Shown here in pieces: positions 46,812-55,688 of a stretch of 64,000 bases of DNA. Numbering within the stretch: position 1 is the stretch's first letter; each line of letters starts with the position of its first letter. Source of the DNA: 2-02-FULL-55-14 sp964473365 (GTDB lineage Bacteria; Bacteroidota; Ignavibacteria; UBA10030); NCBI GenBank assembly GCA_964473365.1, contig CAYYOV010000003.1, positions 1 through 64,000 on the forward strand, in the 5' to 3' direction. Under the pieces are notes generated by a model. It made no database searches. It was not told the DNA's origin and was given only the letters and a program-made list of their open reading frames with translations. The position numbers and the translations under genes were made by a program.

Positions 46812-48513
46812 CGGCGGTCCTTTCTGAGGCGCGTCCCCCGCTCATCCACTGAAGCAACATCGCGGAGAGCACGACCACGCCGCAACCGACGACGTTGTAC
46901 CACAGCCACGAGATATCCGTCCAGATGAAGCACGCAAACACCGCCGCTTCGCCGGCGAACGCCGACCAGAACACCGCAGTCCCTCCCACCCACCTCACGT
47001 AGAACGCCAGAAGGAAGATCCCGAGAAGTGTGCCGTAGAACAGCGAGCCGATGATGTTCACGGCCTCGATCAATGACCCAAGCCGGGCCGCATACTGCGA
47101 GAAGAAGATCGCGTAGAGCCCCCAACCTGCCATGAACCATCGGGAGGCGGTTAGGATGTCCCGGTCCGACGCTTCAGGTTTCCAATGCCGCCGGTAGAGA
47201 TCCACGATCGAGGCGGTGGCAAGGGCACTGAGTTCTCCGCTGCTCGAGGTCAAGGACGCTGCGAATACACAAGCAAAGAGCAGACCGATGAGCCCCACGG
47301 GTAGATAGGACAGCACGAACGTCAGAAAGACATAGTTGGTGTCGCTGGGGTCCGCCGTTGGATCGGTCTGCAGGATCGCCGCCGTGGCGCTCTCCCGGGC
47401 CGACGCTTTTGCCGCCTTCCATTGTCCGACCATGATCGCCGCATCGATCGCCCCGCCTTCGTCCTTGCGTCGCTCCGCATCCAGATACTGCCGGTAAGCA
47501 CGCTGCTGGCCCTCGTGAGCTTGAGCGAATGCCGCTTCCGCCGATGCGTACATCTCCTGATGAGGGCCCGACCGGACCCGTTGTACCTCGACGGGATTAA
47601 AGAAGAGGGGTGGCCGCTCGAACTGGTAGACGACGAAGACCATCACGCCGATCAAAAGGATGAAGAACTGCATCGGGACCTTCGCCATCCCGTTGAAGAG
47701 GAGCCCAAGCCGGCTCTGCGTCACCGACGCACCGGTCAGATAGCGCTGTACCTGCGACTGGTCAGTACCAAAGTACGCCAGCGCGATGAACAGGCCACCG
47801 ATCACCCCCGACCACAACGTGTACCGATCTTCAAGGTTGAACGTCAGGTCGATCGCATTCATGCGGCCGGCCACTCCGGCGATGCTGAAGGCATCGGCGA
47901 TGCCAATGTCGTCCGGCAAGGCGAAGAACGTGGCCACGAACGCCACTACCATCCCCGCCATGATCACGGCAAAGAGCTGAACGTCCGCCCAATTGACGGC
48001 CTTCACCCCTCCCGTCGTCATGATAATGATGATCGTCCCGCCGATCCCCGCCGAGGTCCAGCGGATGTCCCAGCCCATCAGGACCGACAACAGGAGCGAC
48101 GGAGCGTAGATCGTCATGCCGGCACCGAGCCCTCGCTGCAGAAGAAACATCAGGCTGGTCAACGTGCGCGTCTTGACGTCGAACCGGTGCTCGAGAAACT
48201 CATACGCCGTGTAGACACCCAGTCGCCGGAACAAGGGAACGGCCGTCACACATAGAATGACCATCGCGATCGGCAGGCCAAAATAGTATTGCACGAACCG
48301 AAGGCCGTCGGCATATGCCTGACCTGGAGTCGACGTGAACGTGATCGCACTGGCCTGCGTTGCCATAATGGAGAGTGCGACCGTGTACCACGGCATGCTG
48401 CGGTCGGCCAGCAGAAACCCTTTCACATCTCGAGTGCCACGCCCCTTCCAGAGCCCCACGCCCACGAGGGTCCCGAGCGTCACGACCAGCACCGACCAAT
48501 CGATGGCACTCAT
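46804..48513 (-). CDS. Sodium:solute symporter (SSS family)
   Basis: A 569-residue LeuT-fold symporter with about 13-14 membrane segments. Family features include DRSMPWYTVALSIMATQASA near residues 37-56, TTGGVKAVNWADVQLFAVIM, GTDQSQVQRYL, and the later SSSGELSALATASIVDLYRR motif that forms part of the sodium site. A long loop of charged Ala/Glu residues near 320-390 is unusual but known in Bacteroidota members. Start taken at ATG 48513 (MSAIDWSVLV), which overlaps the miniprotein stop by four bases. Substrate unknown; sugars, sialic acid and amino acids are all transported by relatives. Confidence 0.88.
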   Translation of the reverse strand: MSAIDWSVLVVTLGTLVGVGLWKGRGTRDVKGFLLADRSMPWYTVALSIMATQASAITFTSTPGQAYADGLRFVQYYFGLPIAMVILCVTAVPLFRRLGVYTAYEFLEHRFDVKTRTLTSLMFLLQRGLGAGMTIYAPSLLLSVLMGWDIRWTSAGIGGTIIIIMTTGGVKAVNWADVQLFAVIMAGMVVAFVATFFALPDDIGIADAFSIAGVAGRMNAIDLTFNLEDRYTLWSGVIGGLFIALAYFGTDQSQVQRYLTGASVTQSRLGLLFNGMAKVPMQFFILLIGVMVFVVYQFERPPLFFNPVEVQRVRSGPHQEMYASAEAAFAQAHEGQQRAYRQYLDAERRKDEGGAIDAAIMVGQWKAAKASARESATAAILQTDPTADPSDTNYVFLTFVLSYLPVGLIGLLFACVFAASLTSSSGELSALATASIVDLYRRHWKPEASDRDILTASRWFMAGWGLYAIFFSQYAARLGSLIEAVNIIGSLFYGTLLGIFLLAFYVRWVGGTAVFWSAFAGEAAVFACFIWTDISWLWYNVVGCGVVVLSAMLLQWMSGGRASERTADA

Positions 48514-48653
48514 CGATACATCTCGGTCAAGATGTAGGCGCAAGCCATGATCACGGCCAACTCAGCGATCACTACGACGTACCAACGGCCCCACGTTCCC
48601 AGCAGGGGTGCAGGTTCAGTCGCTTCCGGACGATCGATGTCATTCGGAGTCAT
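48510..48653 (-). CDS. 47-residue single-span membrane miniprotein
   Basis: Short frame between the PIG-L and SSS genes, overlapping both by four bases (ATGA at each junction), which leaves no free space and argues strongly that it is translated. It starts MTPNDIDRPEATEPAPLLGT, then WGRWYVVVIAELAV and IMACAYILTEMYR: an acidic/proline-rich soluble lead of about 20 residues and one transmembrane helix with an N-terminal W-x-x-W-Y and a C-terminal Tyr-Arg. It resembles in layout the small accessory proteins encoded before some SSS transporters, so a role in assembly or stability of the symporter is likely inference. Confidence 0.75.
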   Translation of the reverse strand: MTPNDIDRPEATEPAPLLGTWGRWYVVVIAELAVIMACAYILTEMYR

Positions 48654-50947
48654 GGACGGCTGAGCGAGACGAGATTGGCAAGAATTCGATACGCACCCGG
48701 GACGCCTGCCGGGATCTGGCGAAAGAGTGAGAGACCGGTGTAGACGTAATATCCGGCCCCCAGTCTGGCCACCAGCAATCCGCCGTTCCGCGACGGCTCT
48801 CCCCGATCGTTGGCGCCAAAGATCGGAACAAAATCAGTTCCCCATGATGAGGCATAGTATAATCCACGTTCTTGGACCCATCCCGACATGTCTCCACGGT
48901 CCAGCCGGTTTGGATGCAGAACGGCGCGGTGGTTCGGGTTGAGGAACCGCATCTCCGCATCTTCCTCCGTCACCCGGTCACGGCCGACGACGAGTGGCAA
49001 CGGCGCGATGTCGTCCGATTCTCCACGACCTGTGCTCTGATACTGGACGACGACCGTTCCCCCGGATCGAGCGAAAGCGGCGAGTCGTTCTTTTACAGTG
49101 TGAAGGATCGGACGCGTATTGTACGCCCGCACGCCGATCACAATGGCATCATAGCCCTTCATGTTCCCACCCACCAAGGCTGCATCATCCAACAGATCAA
49201 CGCGGCAACCCATTCGCCTGAGCCCATCTGCAACATCGTCACCCGGCCCCATGACATACCCGATCGTTCGGGCCTTCACCGTCATCGGCACAAACAGGAG
49301 CTTCGTAGAAGCGGGAACGTGCAGCGTTTGATGCGGGATGTGTCCGTACGTCGCTTCGACCACACCGAGCGAAACGGTGCGCCCTTCGATCTCGACGACG
49401 GCCCGAGCGGTACCGTTCACTGCCGATCGCCCTGGATGCACGTCGAACGGGATCGACTGCGTTTCATCTGCGACCAGCCGTTCGATCGAGCGAACACTCG
49501 GGGTCGCCGTCCAGCCGGCTGGAAGCTCCAACCGAACCTTCATCGGTCCAACCGCACGAACAGCCTTGACGTTGACGACCAGCGACCTCGCCGAGGACGA
49601 CATGAACAGCTCGACGGGAGTGCTGAACGAAACGTGAACGGGCGTCGTCACAATGACCGGTCGGTAGACCTCGCCATCCACCGGATCGATCCTCCGGTAG
49701 CGGATCGGGAGTGTCCGAACGAGTTCGACGTTCCCGATCTGAAGTCTGACGGTCGCCGTGAAGGTCGGTCCCGACTCCGCGCGGCCGATCATTTCCGCCT
49801 CAGGAACATCGTAACGGAACGATGCATGATCTGCGGAAAGCCAATAGGGCTGCGTGACATTCGCGTCGTGGGGTACGACACTACGAAGCACGCCCGTGTA
49901 TTGGATGGAAGGAACCAGGGTCTGCGCAGTCGAATCCGAGACACTTGATCCATCGAGTTTCCATGAGAGAATTCGGATCGGAACCTCGCATCGGTTGACG
50001 GCCGAAAGATTCACCTGCAGGCTGTCACCTGCCACCACCGTTGGCCGATCGGCCAGTGCATCGATCCACAACCCGGCACAACCCATGATCAGGTCGTCCG
50101 TCTCGGCAAGCTTTCGCGTCTTCCAGGGATCATCAGGCATCGCCATGATCTGTTGACGGACCTCCAGCAGAAGCGCCAGGCTTCGCGATGGGTCTCGGTC
50201 GTCGAAATTCTTGCGGAGCGAATCCACCAACACCTGGACGCGGTCCCCACCTTTCAGACGACGCCACGTGAGGTCGACTCCGTCAAACAGGTCCTGGCGT
50301 GCTGTGTCGCCCCACACATGCTGGAAGAGGTTGACGGAAGAGGCCCGGTTCTGAGCTGCGCCAAAGCCCTGACTCTTGTGCATCGTGCGTGCCTCGCCCG
50401 CCAGCTCGGTATACGACCGGCCGATGACGGGNNNNNNNNNNNNNNNNNNNNNNNNNNNNNNNNNNNNNNNNNNNNNNNNNNNNNNNNNNNNNNNNNNNNN
50501 NNNNNNNNNNNNNNNNNNNNNNNNNNNNNNNATCTCATCCTTCCCCCACAGCTTCAGCGTTTCGTCTGTTGTCTTGGAGTACCCAAAATCGATCGCCCGA
50601 GTGAAGAATTGTTCTCCACCATCCACAGACCTCGCTGCGAGGAGTTCCTGGGTCCGGAGCATCCCGAGCAGATCCCCCTGTTCAGTCCCGATCAGATTCT
50701 GCCCACCCTCTCCCCGTGTGATCGCGAGATAGGCCGAACGTACATTCTTGCCATGTGACATCGCCGCCAGGAACGCGGTATTCTCGTCGTCCGGATGCGC
50801 GGCCACGTAGAGGACCGATCCAACCGTCGCCAACCGGTCGATGGATTCCCGCAGATCAGCGGAAGAAGCGGGCCGCGGAGACTGACCCCGGAGGACGGGG
50901 GAACAGAAGAGGAGGATTATGATGACGAAGGGTAGTGCCCGGCGCAT
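48650..50947 (-). CDS. Secreted PIG-L family deacetylase with C-terminal glutamine amidotransferase-like domain (internal gap)
   Basis: Exported LmbE/PIG-L protein starting at ATG 50947 with a signal peptide (MRRALPFVIIILLFCSPVL). The deacetylase domain has the metal motif AAHPDDEN near residues 49-56, TRGEGGQNLIGTEQGDLLGM, and AIDFGYSKTTDETLKLWGKD. It is then cut by 100 N at 50432-50531; the frame continues on the far side with PVIGRSYTELAGEARTMHKS. In relatives the intervening part includes the HGHH-type metal ligand, so coding sequence is missing from the assembly. The C-terminal 200 residues (YDAIVIGVRAYN, GGTVVVQYQSTG, GAGYYVYTGLSLFRQI) resemble a ThuA/amidotransferase-like fold. Substrate: probably an N-acetylated amino sugar. 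Confidence 0.83.
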   Translation of the reverse strand: MRRALPFVIIILLFCSPVLRGQSPRPASSADLRESIDRLATVGSVLYVAAHPDDENTAFLAAMSHGKNVRSAYLAITRGEGGQNLIGTEQGDLLGMLRTQELLAARSVDGGEQFFTRAIDFGYSKTTDETLKLWGKDEXXXXXXXXXXXXXXXXXXXXXXXXXXXXXXXXXXPVIGRSYTELAGEARTMHKSQGFGAAQNRASSVNLFQHVWGDTARQDLFDGVDLTWRRLKGGDRVQVLVDSLRKNFDDRDPSRSLALLLEVRQQIMAMPDDPWKTRKLAETDDLIMGCAGLWIDALADRPTVVAGDSLQVNLSAVNRCEVPIRILSWKLDGSSVSDSTAQTLVPSIQYTGVLRSVVPHDANVTQPYWLSADHASFRYDVPEAEMIGRAESGPTFTATVRLQIGNVELVRTLPIRYRRIDPVDGEVYRPVIVTTPVHVSFSTPVELFMSSSARSLVVNVKAVRAVGPMKVRLELPAGWTATPSVRSIERLVADETQSIPFDVHPGRSAVNGTARAVVEIEGRTVSLGVVEATYGHIPHQTLHVPASTKLLFVPMTVKARTIGYVMGPGDDVADGLRRMGCRVDLLDDAALVGGNMKGYDAIVIGVRAYNTRPILHTVKERLAAFARSGGTVVVQYQSTGRGESDDIAPLPLVVGRDRVTEEDAEMRFLNPNHRAVLHPNRLDRGDMSGWVQERGLYYASSWGTDFVPIFGANDRGEPSRNGGLLVARLGAGYYVYTGLSLFRQIPAGVPGAYRILANLVSLSRP
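50432..50531. other. Assembly gap (100 N) inside the PIG-L gene
   Basis: Exactly 100 N. Unlike the other gap, the flanks (GACGGG before, ATCTCATCC after on the plus strand) do not share sequence. Comparison with what PIG-L proteins need between the two flanks suggests that the real missing length is larger than 100 bases, probably a few hundred; this is family knowledge, not measured. Confidence 0.9.
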
Positions 50948-50979
50948 TGTAGGGATCGATGAGTTGTTGCGGAATGGAG

Positions 50980-51008
50980 AATATAGGGCTGATGAGACCA
51001 ACCCGCAA
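50980..51008 (-). promoter_or_regulatory. Promoter of the PIG-L/miniprotein/SSS/ClC operon
   Basis: On the minus strand, TTGCGG (51003-51008), a 17-base spacer and TATATT (50980-50985), 32 bases before the PIG-L ATG. It shares the -10 hexamer with the rpsL, tRNA and EthD-gene promoters. Confidence 0.65.
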
Positions 51009-51011
51009 GGT

Positions 51012-51040
51012 TTTGGGCTTCCGGGATTCTTTCCTATCTT
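51012..51040 (+). promoter_or_regulatory. Possible promoter of the TlpA-like gene
   Basis: TTTG (51012-51015) followed after 19 bases by TATCTTGA (-10 core 51035-51040), close to the TTTG/TAnnTTTG pattern described for Bacteroidota promoters. It ends 20 bases before the ATG at 51061 and would give a very short leader; no Shine-Dalgarno is visible there. It overlaps the divergent PIG-L promoter region. Confidence 0.4.
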
Positions 51041-51060
51041 GACCGTCACAATCTCTCCCC

Positions 51061-52272
51061 ATGCGATACCTTCTCTCTCCGGTTATTCTCGCAATGGCAT
51101 TGTCGGGTTGCCAGTCCCCCATGCCCGACGACGCACTATGGACCGGAAGTCTCCAGATGTTCGGCGGTCGATCGCTTCCCGTTCATCTCCAGCTTGACCA
51201 TTCCCCTAAACCCACTGGCTGGCTCATCGTCGGTGACGAACGGACCCTCATTCCTGAGGTGGCCGTGCACGACGACTCTGTGATCCTTTCGTTCGCGGAG
51301 TATGGGGCTGCTATCCGGGCAACGTGGAACGGTCGCGCCCTCGTCGGGTTTTACGAACGCTATCGAAAGGACACGCTTCAGATCCCGTGGTCGGCCGAGC
51401 CAGGTACGCCCACCCAACAGAAGCCGTCTGCCCCACCTGCCGTCGCACTCGTCGGTTCCTTCCGGGTCTTCTATGAACGAGGTGCGACCGTCGATACGCT
51501 TTCGTCAGCCACGTTCTGGGCACGGGGTGATTCCATCTTCGGTTCGTTCGTCGCCGCCGACGGAGATCTTGGATTGTTTGCGGGGGTCCAACGCGGAGAC
51601 AGCGCGGTGCTCGATAGATTCAACGGTTGGCAGGCACTCAAACTCGAGCTACGGAACGAAGGACTCCATTGGCGGGGAGCGCTCTACTCCCGGGACCTCC
51701 CGCCCTCCAGTTTCCGGCTGGAAGCGCGCCCCGAGGCCGAGCCGATCCTTCCTGTCGACCGAGTGGCTGCTCCGGCCAATCCGAAGGCCCGGTTCCGATT
51801 CAGCGGCATCACGCCAGATGGCGAGATCATAGCCGAATCGTCACCGCAATTCGAGGGCAAGGCGCTCATCGTCGATATCATGGGGACATGGTGCCATAAC
51901 TGCATGGACGCAGCTCCCACGCTGCAACGGATCGCCGCCGAATATCGCGCTAAGGGACTCGAGGTCGTTGGGCTCTCGTTCGAACTGACCGACGATACGG
52001 CCTCTGGCCGGAGGAACCTGGCCCTCTACCGGAAGAAGTACGGCATCGACTTCACGTTACTATTCTGCGGCAGCACTGACGCTCGGTACACAACGCCCAT
52101 CCTGTATGATCAGATCAAGAATTTCGGTGCCTACCCGACAACGCTGTTCATCGACCGACGCGGCCGGATCAAGGACATCCACGTCGGGTTCCGCGGGCCG
52201 GGCGCCGGAAGCGCATACCAGCGAGAGGTCGCGCTCTTGTACCGCAAGGCCGAAGAACTGACGAGAGAGTGA
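51061..52272 (+). CDS. TlpA-like thioredoxin-fold lipoprotein
   Basis: Predicted lipoprotein of 403 residues: signal peptide with lipobox ALSGC (Cys17), then a beta-rich N-terminal part (residues 25-240) with no assignment but two similar halves, and a TlpA/ResA-type thioredoxin domain from about residue 245. The redox site is WCHNC (Cys278 and Cys281), preceded by the typical ALIVDIMGT strand and followed by the cis-Pro segment FGAYPTTLFIDRRGRI. Likely a periplasmic thiol-disulfide reductase tethered to a membrane. It overlaps or abuts the aldehyde dehydrogenase gene. Confidence 0.9.
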   Translation: MRYLLSPVILAMALSGCQSPMPDDALWTGSLQMFGGRSLPVHLQLDHSPKPTGWLIVGDERTLIPEVAVHDDSVILSFAEYGAAIRATWNGRALVGFYERYRKDTLQIPWSAEPGTPTQQKPSAPPAVALVGSFRVFYERGATVDTLSSATFWARGDSIFGSFVAADGDLGLFAGVQRGDSAVLDRFNGWQALKLELRNEGLHWRGALYSRDLPPSSFRLEARPEAEPILPVDRVAAPANPKARFRFSGITPDGEIIAESSPQFEGKALIVDIMGTWCHNCMDAAPTLQRIAAEYRAKGLEVVGLSFELTDDTASGRRNLALYRKKYGIDFTLLFCGSTDARYTTPILYDQIKNFGAYPTTLFIDRRGRIKDIHVGFRGPGAGSAYQREVALLYRKAEELTRE

Positions 52273-52277
52273 ACACA

Positions 52278-53780
52278 ATGCGGACATACCAACTGCTCAT
52301 CGACGGACAATTCGTCGACGCCGCGGACGGCCGGACCTTCGATTCCATCAATCCATTCGACGGATCGATCGTCGCTCGCGTGGCCCGGGCATCGGCGGAG
52401 GATGCGGAACGAGCCGTCCGAGCCGCACGAAAGGCCTTCGATGAAGGCCCCTGGCCGCGTCTATCTCACGGCGAGCGAAGCGCGCTCATGAAGAAGTTGG
52501 TCGACGCGATCAACGCGCGAGCGCAAGACCTCATCGATCTCGAGGTGGCCGACTCCGGCTCGACCGTTCGGAAGGCAAAGGAAGACATCAGCTTGTCGGC
52601 TCGCAGTCTCAACTATTTTGCCAAGATGGCGGCGCAGCCGCTCGAGGGCGAGGTGGAAGGTCTGTCGAAGGCCGGTTTCAGCAAGAACCTCCTGACGTGG
52701 GAACCTGTGGGAGTAGTGGCCGGGATCATTCCCTGGAACTTTCCATTGAAGATGGCGGTCTGGAAACTTGGTCCTGCCCTCGCCGCAGGGAATACGGTCG
52801 TCCTCAAGCCGTCGGAATTGACCCCTGCCACAGCGATGGAACTCGCCCGGATGACCGTCGAGGCCGGGTTCCCACCAGGCGTCGTGAACATCCTTCCGGG
52901 ATTCGGGAGCGAAGCCGGAGAGGCGCTGGTGAAGCATACGCTCGTGGACAAGGTCTCCTTCACCGGCTCCACAACGGTCGGCCGCAAGGTGATGGCGCTC
53001 GCCTCGGAAACGCTCAAGAAGATCACGCTCGAATGTGGTGGAAAATCAGCCAACATCGTCCTTGACGACGCCGACCTTGATCTGGCTGTCGACGGCGCCC
53101 TCTATGCCATTTTTTATCATCAGGGACAATGCTGCGAAGCCGGCTCGCGCCTCATTCTGCCGACATCGTTGCACGATCAGTTCGTCGAGCGGATGGTCGA
53201 CACCGTCCGGAGAATGGTGATCGGCGATCCTGCAAATCCCTCGACCGACATTGGCCCTCTGATCTCTGAGGTCCAGCGGAAGCGCGTCCTCGGATACATT
53301 CAGTCTGGGATCCAGCAAGGGGCAACGCCTGTCCTCGGCGGGAAGGTTCCTTCAGACCCCACCCTCGCGAAAGGATTTTTCGTCGAACCGACAATCTTCA
53401 CGGGTGTCACGAATTCAATGGCGATCGCCCAGGAAGAGATCTTCGGACCGGTGCTCAGCGTGATCCCCTACCGGAGTGTCGACGAGGCGGTCGCCATCGC
53501 GAACGATTCAACCTATGGCTTGGGAGGCGGCGTCTGGTCGAAGGACGCAGAACGGGCGCTGTCAGTGGCGCGCCGCCTGCGCACAGGGACCGTCTGGATC
53601 AACGAATGGCACCTCATCAGCGAGAAGGCCCCGTTCGGCGGATACAAGCAGAGCGGCATCGGAAGAGAATTCGGTATCGAGGGGATCAAAGAATATTGCG
53701 AAGCCAAGCATCTGCACGTCGACGAGGTGGGCGCGCGGGCCAAGAAGTTCTGGTACGACACCGTGATACCGAAGAGGTAG
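52278..53780 (+). CDS. NAD(P)-dependent aldehyde dehydrogenase
   Basis: Canonical ALDH of 500 residues that oxidises an aldehyde to the acid. Asn154 in IIPWNFPLKMAVWKL, the general base Glu252 in LECGGKSANIVLDD and the catalytic Cys286 in HQGQCCEAGSRL are all present, and EEIFGPVLSVIPY precedes the C-terminal part. The closest look is to betaine-aldehyde/phenylacetaldehyde-type enzymes (class I/II); substrate is not decided by sequence. I use ATG 52278; a GTG at 52269 overlaps the preceding stop and is possible. Confidence 0.92.
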   Translation: MRTYQLLIDGQFVDAADGRTFDSINPFDGSIVARVARASAEDAERAVRAARKAFDEGPWPRLSHGERSALMKKLVDAINARAQDLIDLEVADSGSTVRKAKEDISLSARSLNYFAKMAAQPLEGEVEGLSKAGFSKNLLTWEPVGVVAGIIPWNFPLKMAVWKLGPALAAGNTVVLKPSELTPATAMELARMTVEAGFPPGVVNILPGFGSEAGEALVKHTLVDKVSFTGSTTVGRKVMALASETLKKITLECGGKSANIVLDDADLDLAVDGALYAIFYHQGQCCEAGSRLILPTSLHDQFVERMVDTVRRMVIGDPANPSTDIGPLISEVQRKRVLGYIQSGIQQGATPVLGGKVPSDPTLAKGFFVEPTIFTGVTNSMAIAQEEIFGPVLSVIPYRSVDEAVAIANDSTYGLGGGVWSKDAERALSVARRLRTGTVWINEWHLISEKAPFGGYKQSGIGREFGIEGIKEYCEAKHLHVDEVGARAKKFWYDTVIPKR

Positions 53781-53865
53781 CGCCTCTCACGATCGCGATT
53801 ATCCTCGCAAACAACGACACCTCAAAGCAGCACCCAAACGAGACTCCTAAACTCGAAGATCGATC

Positions 53866-55569
53866 ATGGACATCAAAGGCAAGACCGTTCTCGTGCTCGG
53901 CGGTTGGGGATTGGTCGGCACCGCAGTATGCCGCCGCCTCGTCGAGGAAGACCCGAAAAGGATCATCATCACCTCGTTGCTCGAACATGAGGCAAAGGAG
54001 GCCGTTCAGCAACTCACGAAGGAATTCCCCCGGAAGGGGCGCAATTTCTTTGTGCCGTGGTGGGGGAATCTGTTCCTCAGGCATGAGCTGAAGGACCAGC
54101 CACGCGAAGCCATCCTCAAGAACGACGCCAGCCGACAGAAGCTCATCGACGATCTCCTCGAAGAGTTCTCGTCGAAGGTTCTTGAGCGGTCCTCGGTCTT
54201 TCACGTCATGAAGACCTATAAGCCCAACATCGTCGTAGACTGCATCAACTCGGCCACCGCAATCGCCTACCAGGACATTTTTCAGGCCTCACGCGACGTG
54301 CGCCGACGGCTCAAGAAAGGTCAGCATGACGCCGCGTTGGTGGAGGCGATGGAACGCCTCCTTGCTACGCAGTACATCCCCCAGCTCATCCGCCACGTCC
54401 AATTGATGTATCGGTCGATGAACGCCGCAGGCACGACAATCTACGTGAAGATCGGCACGAGCGGAACGGGCGGCATGGGTCTGAACATCCCCTACACACA
54501 CAGCGAAGAACGCCCCTCCAGCGTCCTCCTGAGTAAGTCGGCCGTGGCCGGCGCACACACATTGCTTCTCTTCCTCATGGGCCGGACTCCCGACTCCCCC
54601 ATCACCAAGGAGATCAAGCCTACGGCAGCCATTGCCTGGAAGAGGATCGGATACGGCGAGGTTCGGAAACGTGGCAAGGCCATCAAGCTCGTCGATTGCC
54701 CGCCGTCGAACGGGATCAAGCTGAATCGAACGCTTGATCTCAGACCGGCAACCCCCACCTGGAGTGAGACCTCCGACACCCTGCGGTCCGTCTTCATCGA
54801 CACCGGCGAGAACGGAACGTTTTCTCGGGCCGAATTCGAGGCGATCTCGACCCCGGGACAGATGGAGTATGTGACCCCCGAAGAGATCGCAGAATCGGTG
54901 GTCTTCGAGATCCTGGGCGGCAACACCGGCCACGATATCATCAACGCACTCGACAACGCCACGCTCAACCCAACGTATCGGGCAGGTTTCTTATTCGACA
55001 GCGCCGTGAAAGAGCTCAAGTCGCTCGAAGAGCAGCACAAGACAAAGAGCGTTGCGTTTGAGATGCTCGGACCACCGCGTTTATCCAAACTTCTGTATGA
55101 GGCTCATCTCCTCCAGTTGGCATACGGTTCGATGAAGGCCATTCTAAAAGCCCCGGCGAAGGAGGTGTCCAAGAAGATCACATCTCTCATCGAGCAGGGA
55201 CGCGAACTTCGGTCACGGATCATCTCTATCGGCATCCCCATTCTGATGCCTGACGGGGTGACCCTGCTCCGAGGTGGCGAGATGAAGATCCCTACCTTCC
55301 AGGGTGAGGCCTCTTTGCCCATTGACACCGGATCTATCGATGCGTGGGCCCATGATGGGTGGGTCGACCTCAGGGTGAAGAACGTCGACTCATGGAAGAA
55401 ACGGTTCCAGCGTATCAAGGCCGAGCTTGCGCAGATCCCGGCCGGTGACACATCCTCCCAATTCCTCCGCACCAAGGCCTATTGGGATGACTTTGAGGCT
55501 ATCGAACCTGGTAAGATCGTCGGCTGGATTTTTTCGGTCGAAGAACATGGAGCGAGGATGAAGGCCTGA
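53866..55569 (+). CDS. Large Rossmann-fold protein of unknown function
   Basis: A 567-residue protein beginning MDIKGKTVLVLGGWGLVGTA, a clear dinucleotide-binding opening (GGWGLVG) like that of extended short-chain dehydrogenases, followed by RRLVEEDPKRIIITSLLEHE. The middle contains IVVDCINSATAIAYQDIF and a GTSGTGGMGLNIPYTHSEE segment that may form a second binding site; the C-terminal half (from about residue 330) has helices such as LSKLLYEAHLLQLAYGSMKA and no domain I recognise. It is about twice the length of normal SDRs and lacks an obvious YxxxK pair at the expected place. It follows the aldehyde dehydrogenase by 85 bases and may act on related carbonyl compounds. Confidence 0.7.
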   Translation: MDIKGKTVLVLGGWGLVGTAVCRRLVEEDPKRIIITSLLEHEAKEAVQQLTKEFPRKGRNFFVPWWGNLFLRHELKDQPREAILKNDASRQKLIDDLLEEFSSKVLERSSVFHVMKTYKPNIVVDCINSATAIAYQDIFQASRDVRRRLKKGQHDAALVEAMERLLATQYIPQLIRHVQLMYRSMNAAGTTIYVKIGTSGTGGMGLNIPYTHSEERPSSVLLSKSAVAGAHTLLLFLMGRTPDSPITKEIKPTAAIAWKRIGYGEVRKRGKAIKLVDCPPSNGIKLNRTLDLRPATPTWSETSDTLRSVFIDTGENGTFSRAEFEAISTPGQMEYVTPEEIAESVVFEILGGNTGHDIINALDNATLNPTYRAGFLFDSAVKELKSLEEQHKTKSVAFEMLGPPRLSKLLYEAHLLQLAYGSMKAILKAPAKEVSKKITSLIEQGRELRSRIISIGIPILMPDGVTLLRGGEMKIPTFQGEASLPIDTGSIDAWAHDGWVDLRVKNVDSWKKRFQRIKAELAQIPAGDTSSQFLRTKAYWDDFEAIEPGKIVGWIFSVEEHGARMKA

Positions 55570-55635
55570 CCCCTGCGCTGTAGCAGAGGCGGAATGTCCT
55601 GGCGCTATCAGACCCGTCGGTGACACCAGGAACAG

Positions 55636-55674
55636 CGAAGCCCTTGAGGATCACCCAAGGGCTTCGTTTGTTCC
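55636..55674. terminator. Bidirectional terminator hairpin between convergent genes
   Basis: Eleven-base perfect stem CGAAGCCCTTG (55636-55646) and CAAGGGCTTCG (55656-55666) with a nine-base loop, followed on the plus strand by TTTGTTCC. The outer bases GGAACA (55629-55634) and TGTTCC (55669-55674) can also pair. It lies between the stops of the Rossmann gene and the convergent permease gene. Confidence 0.75.
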
Positions 55675-55688
55675 GGTCAGTATGGGAA

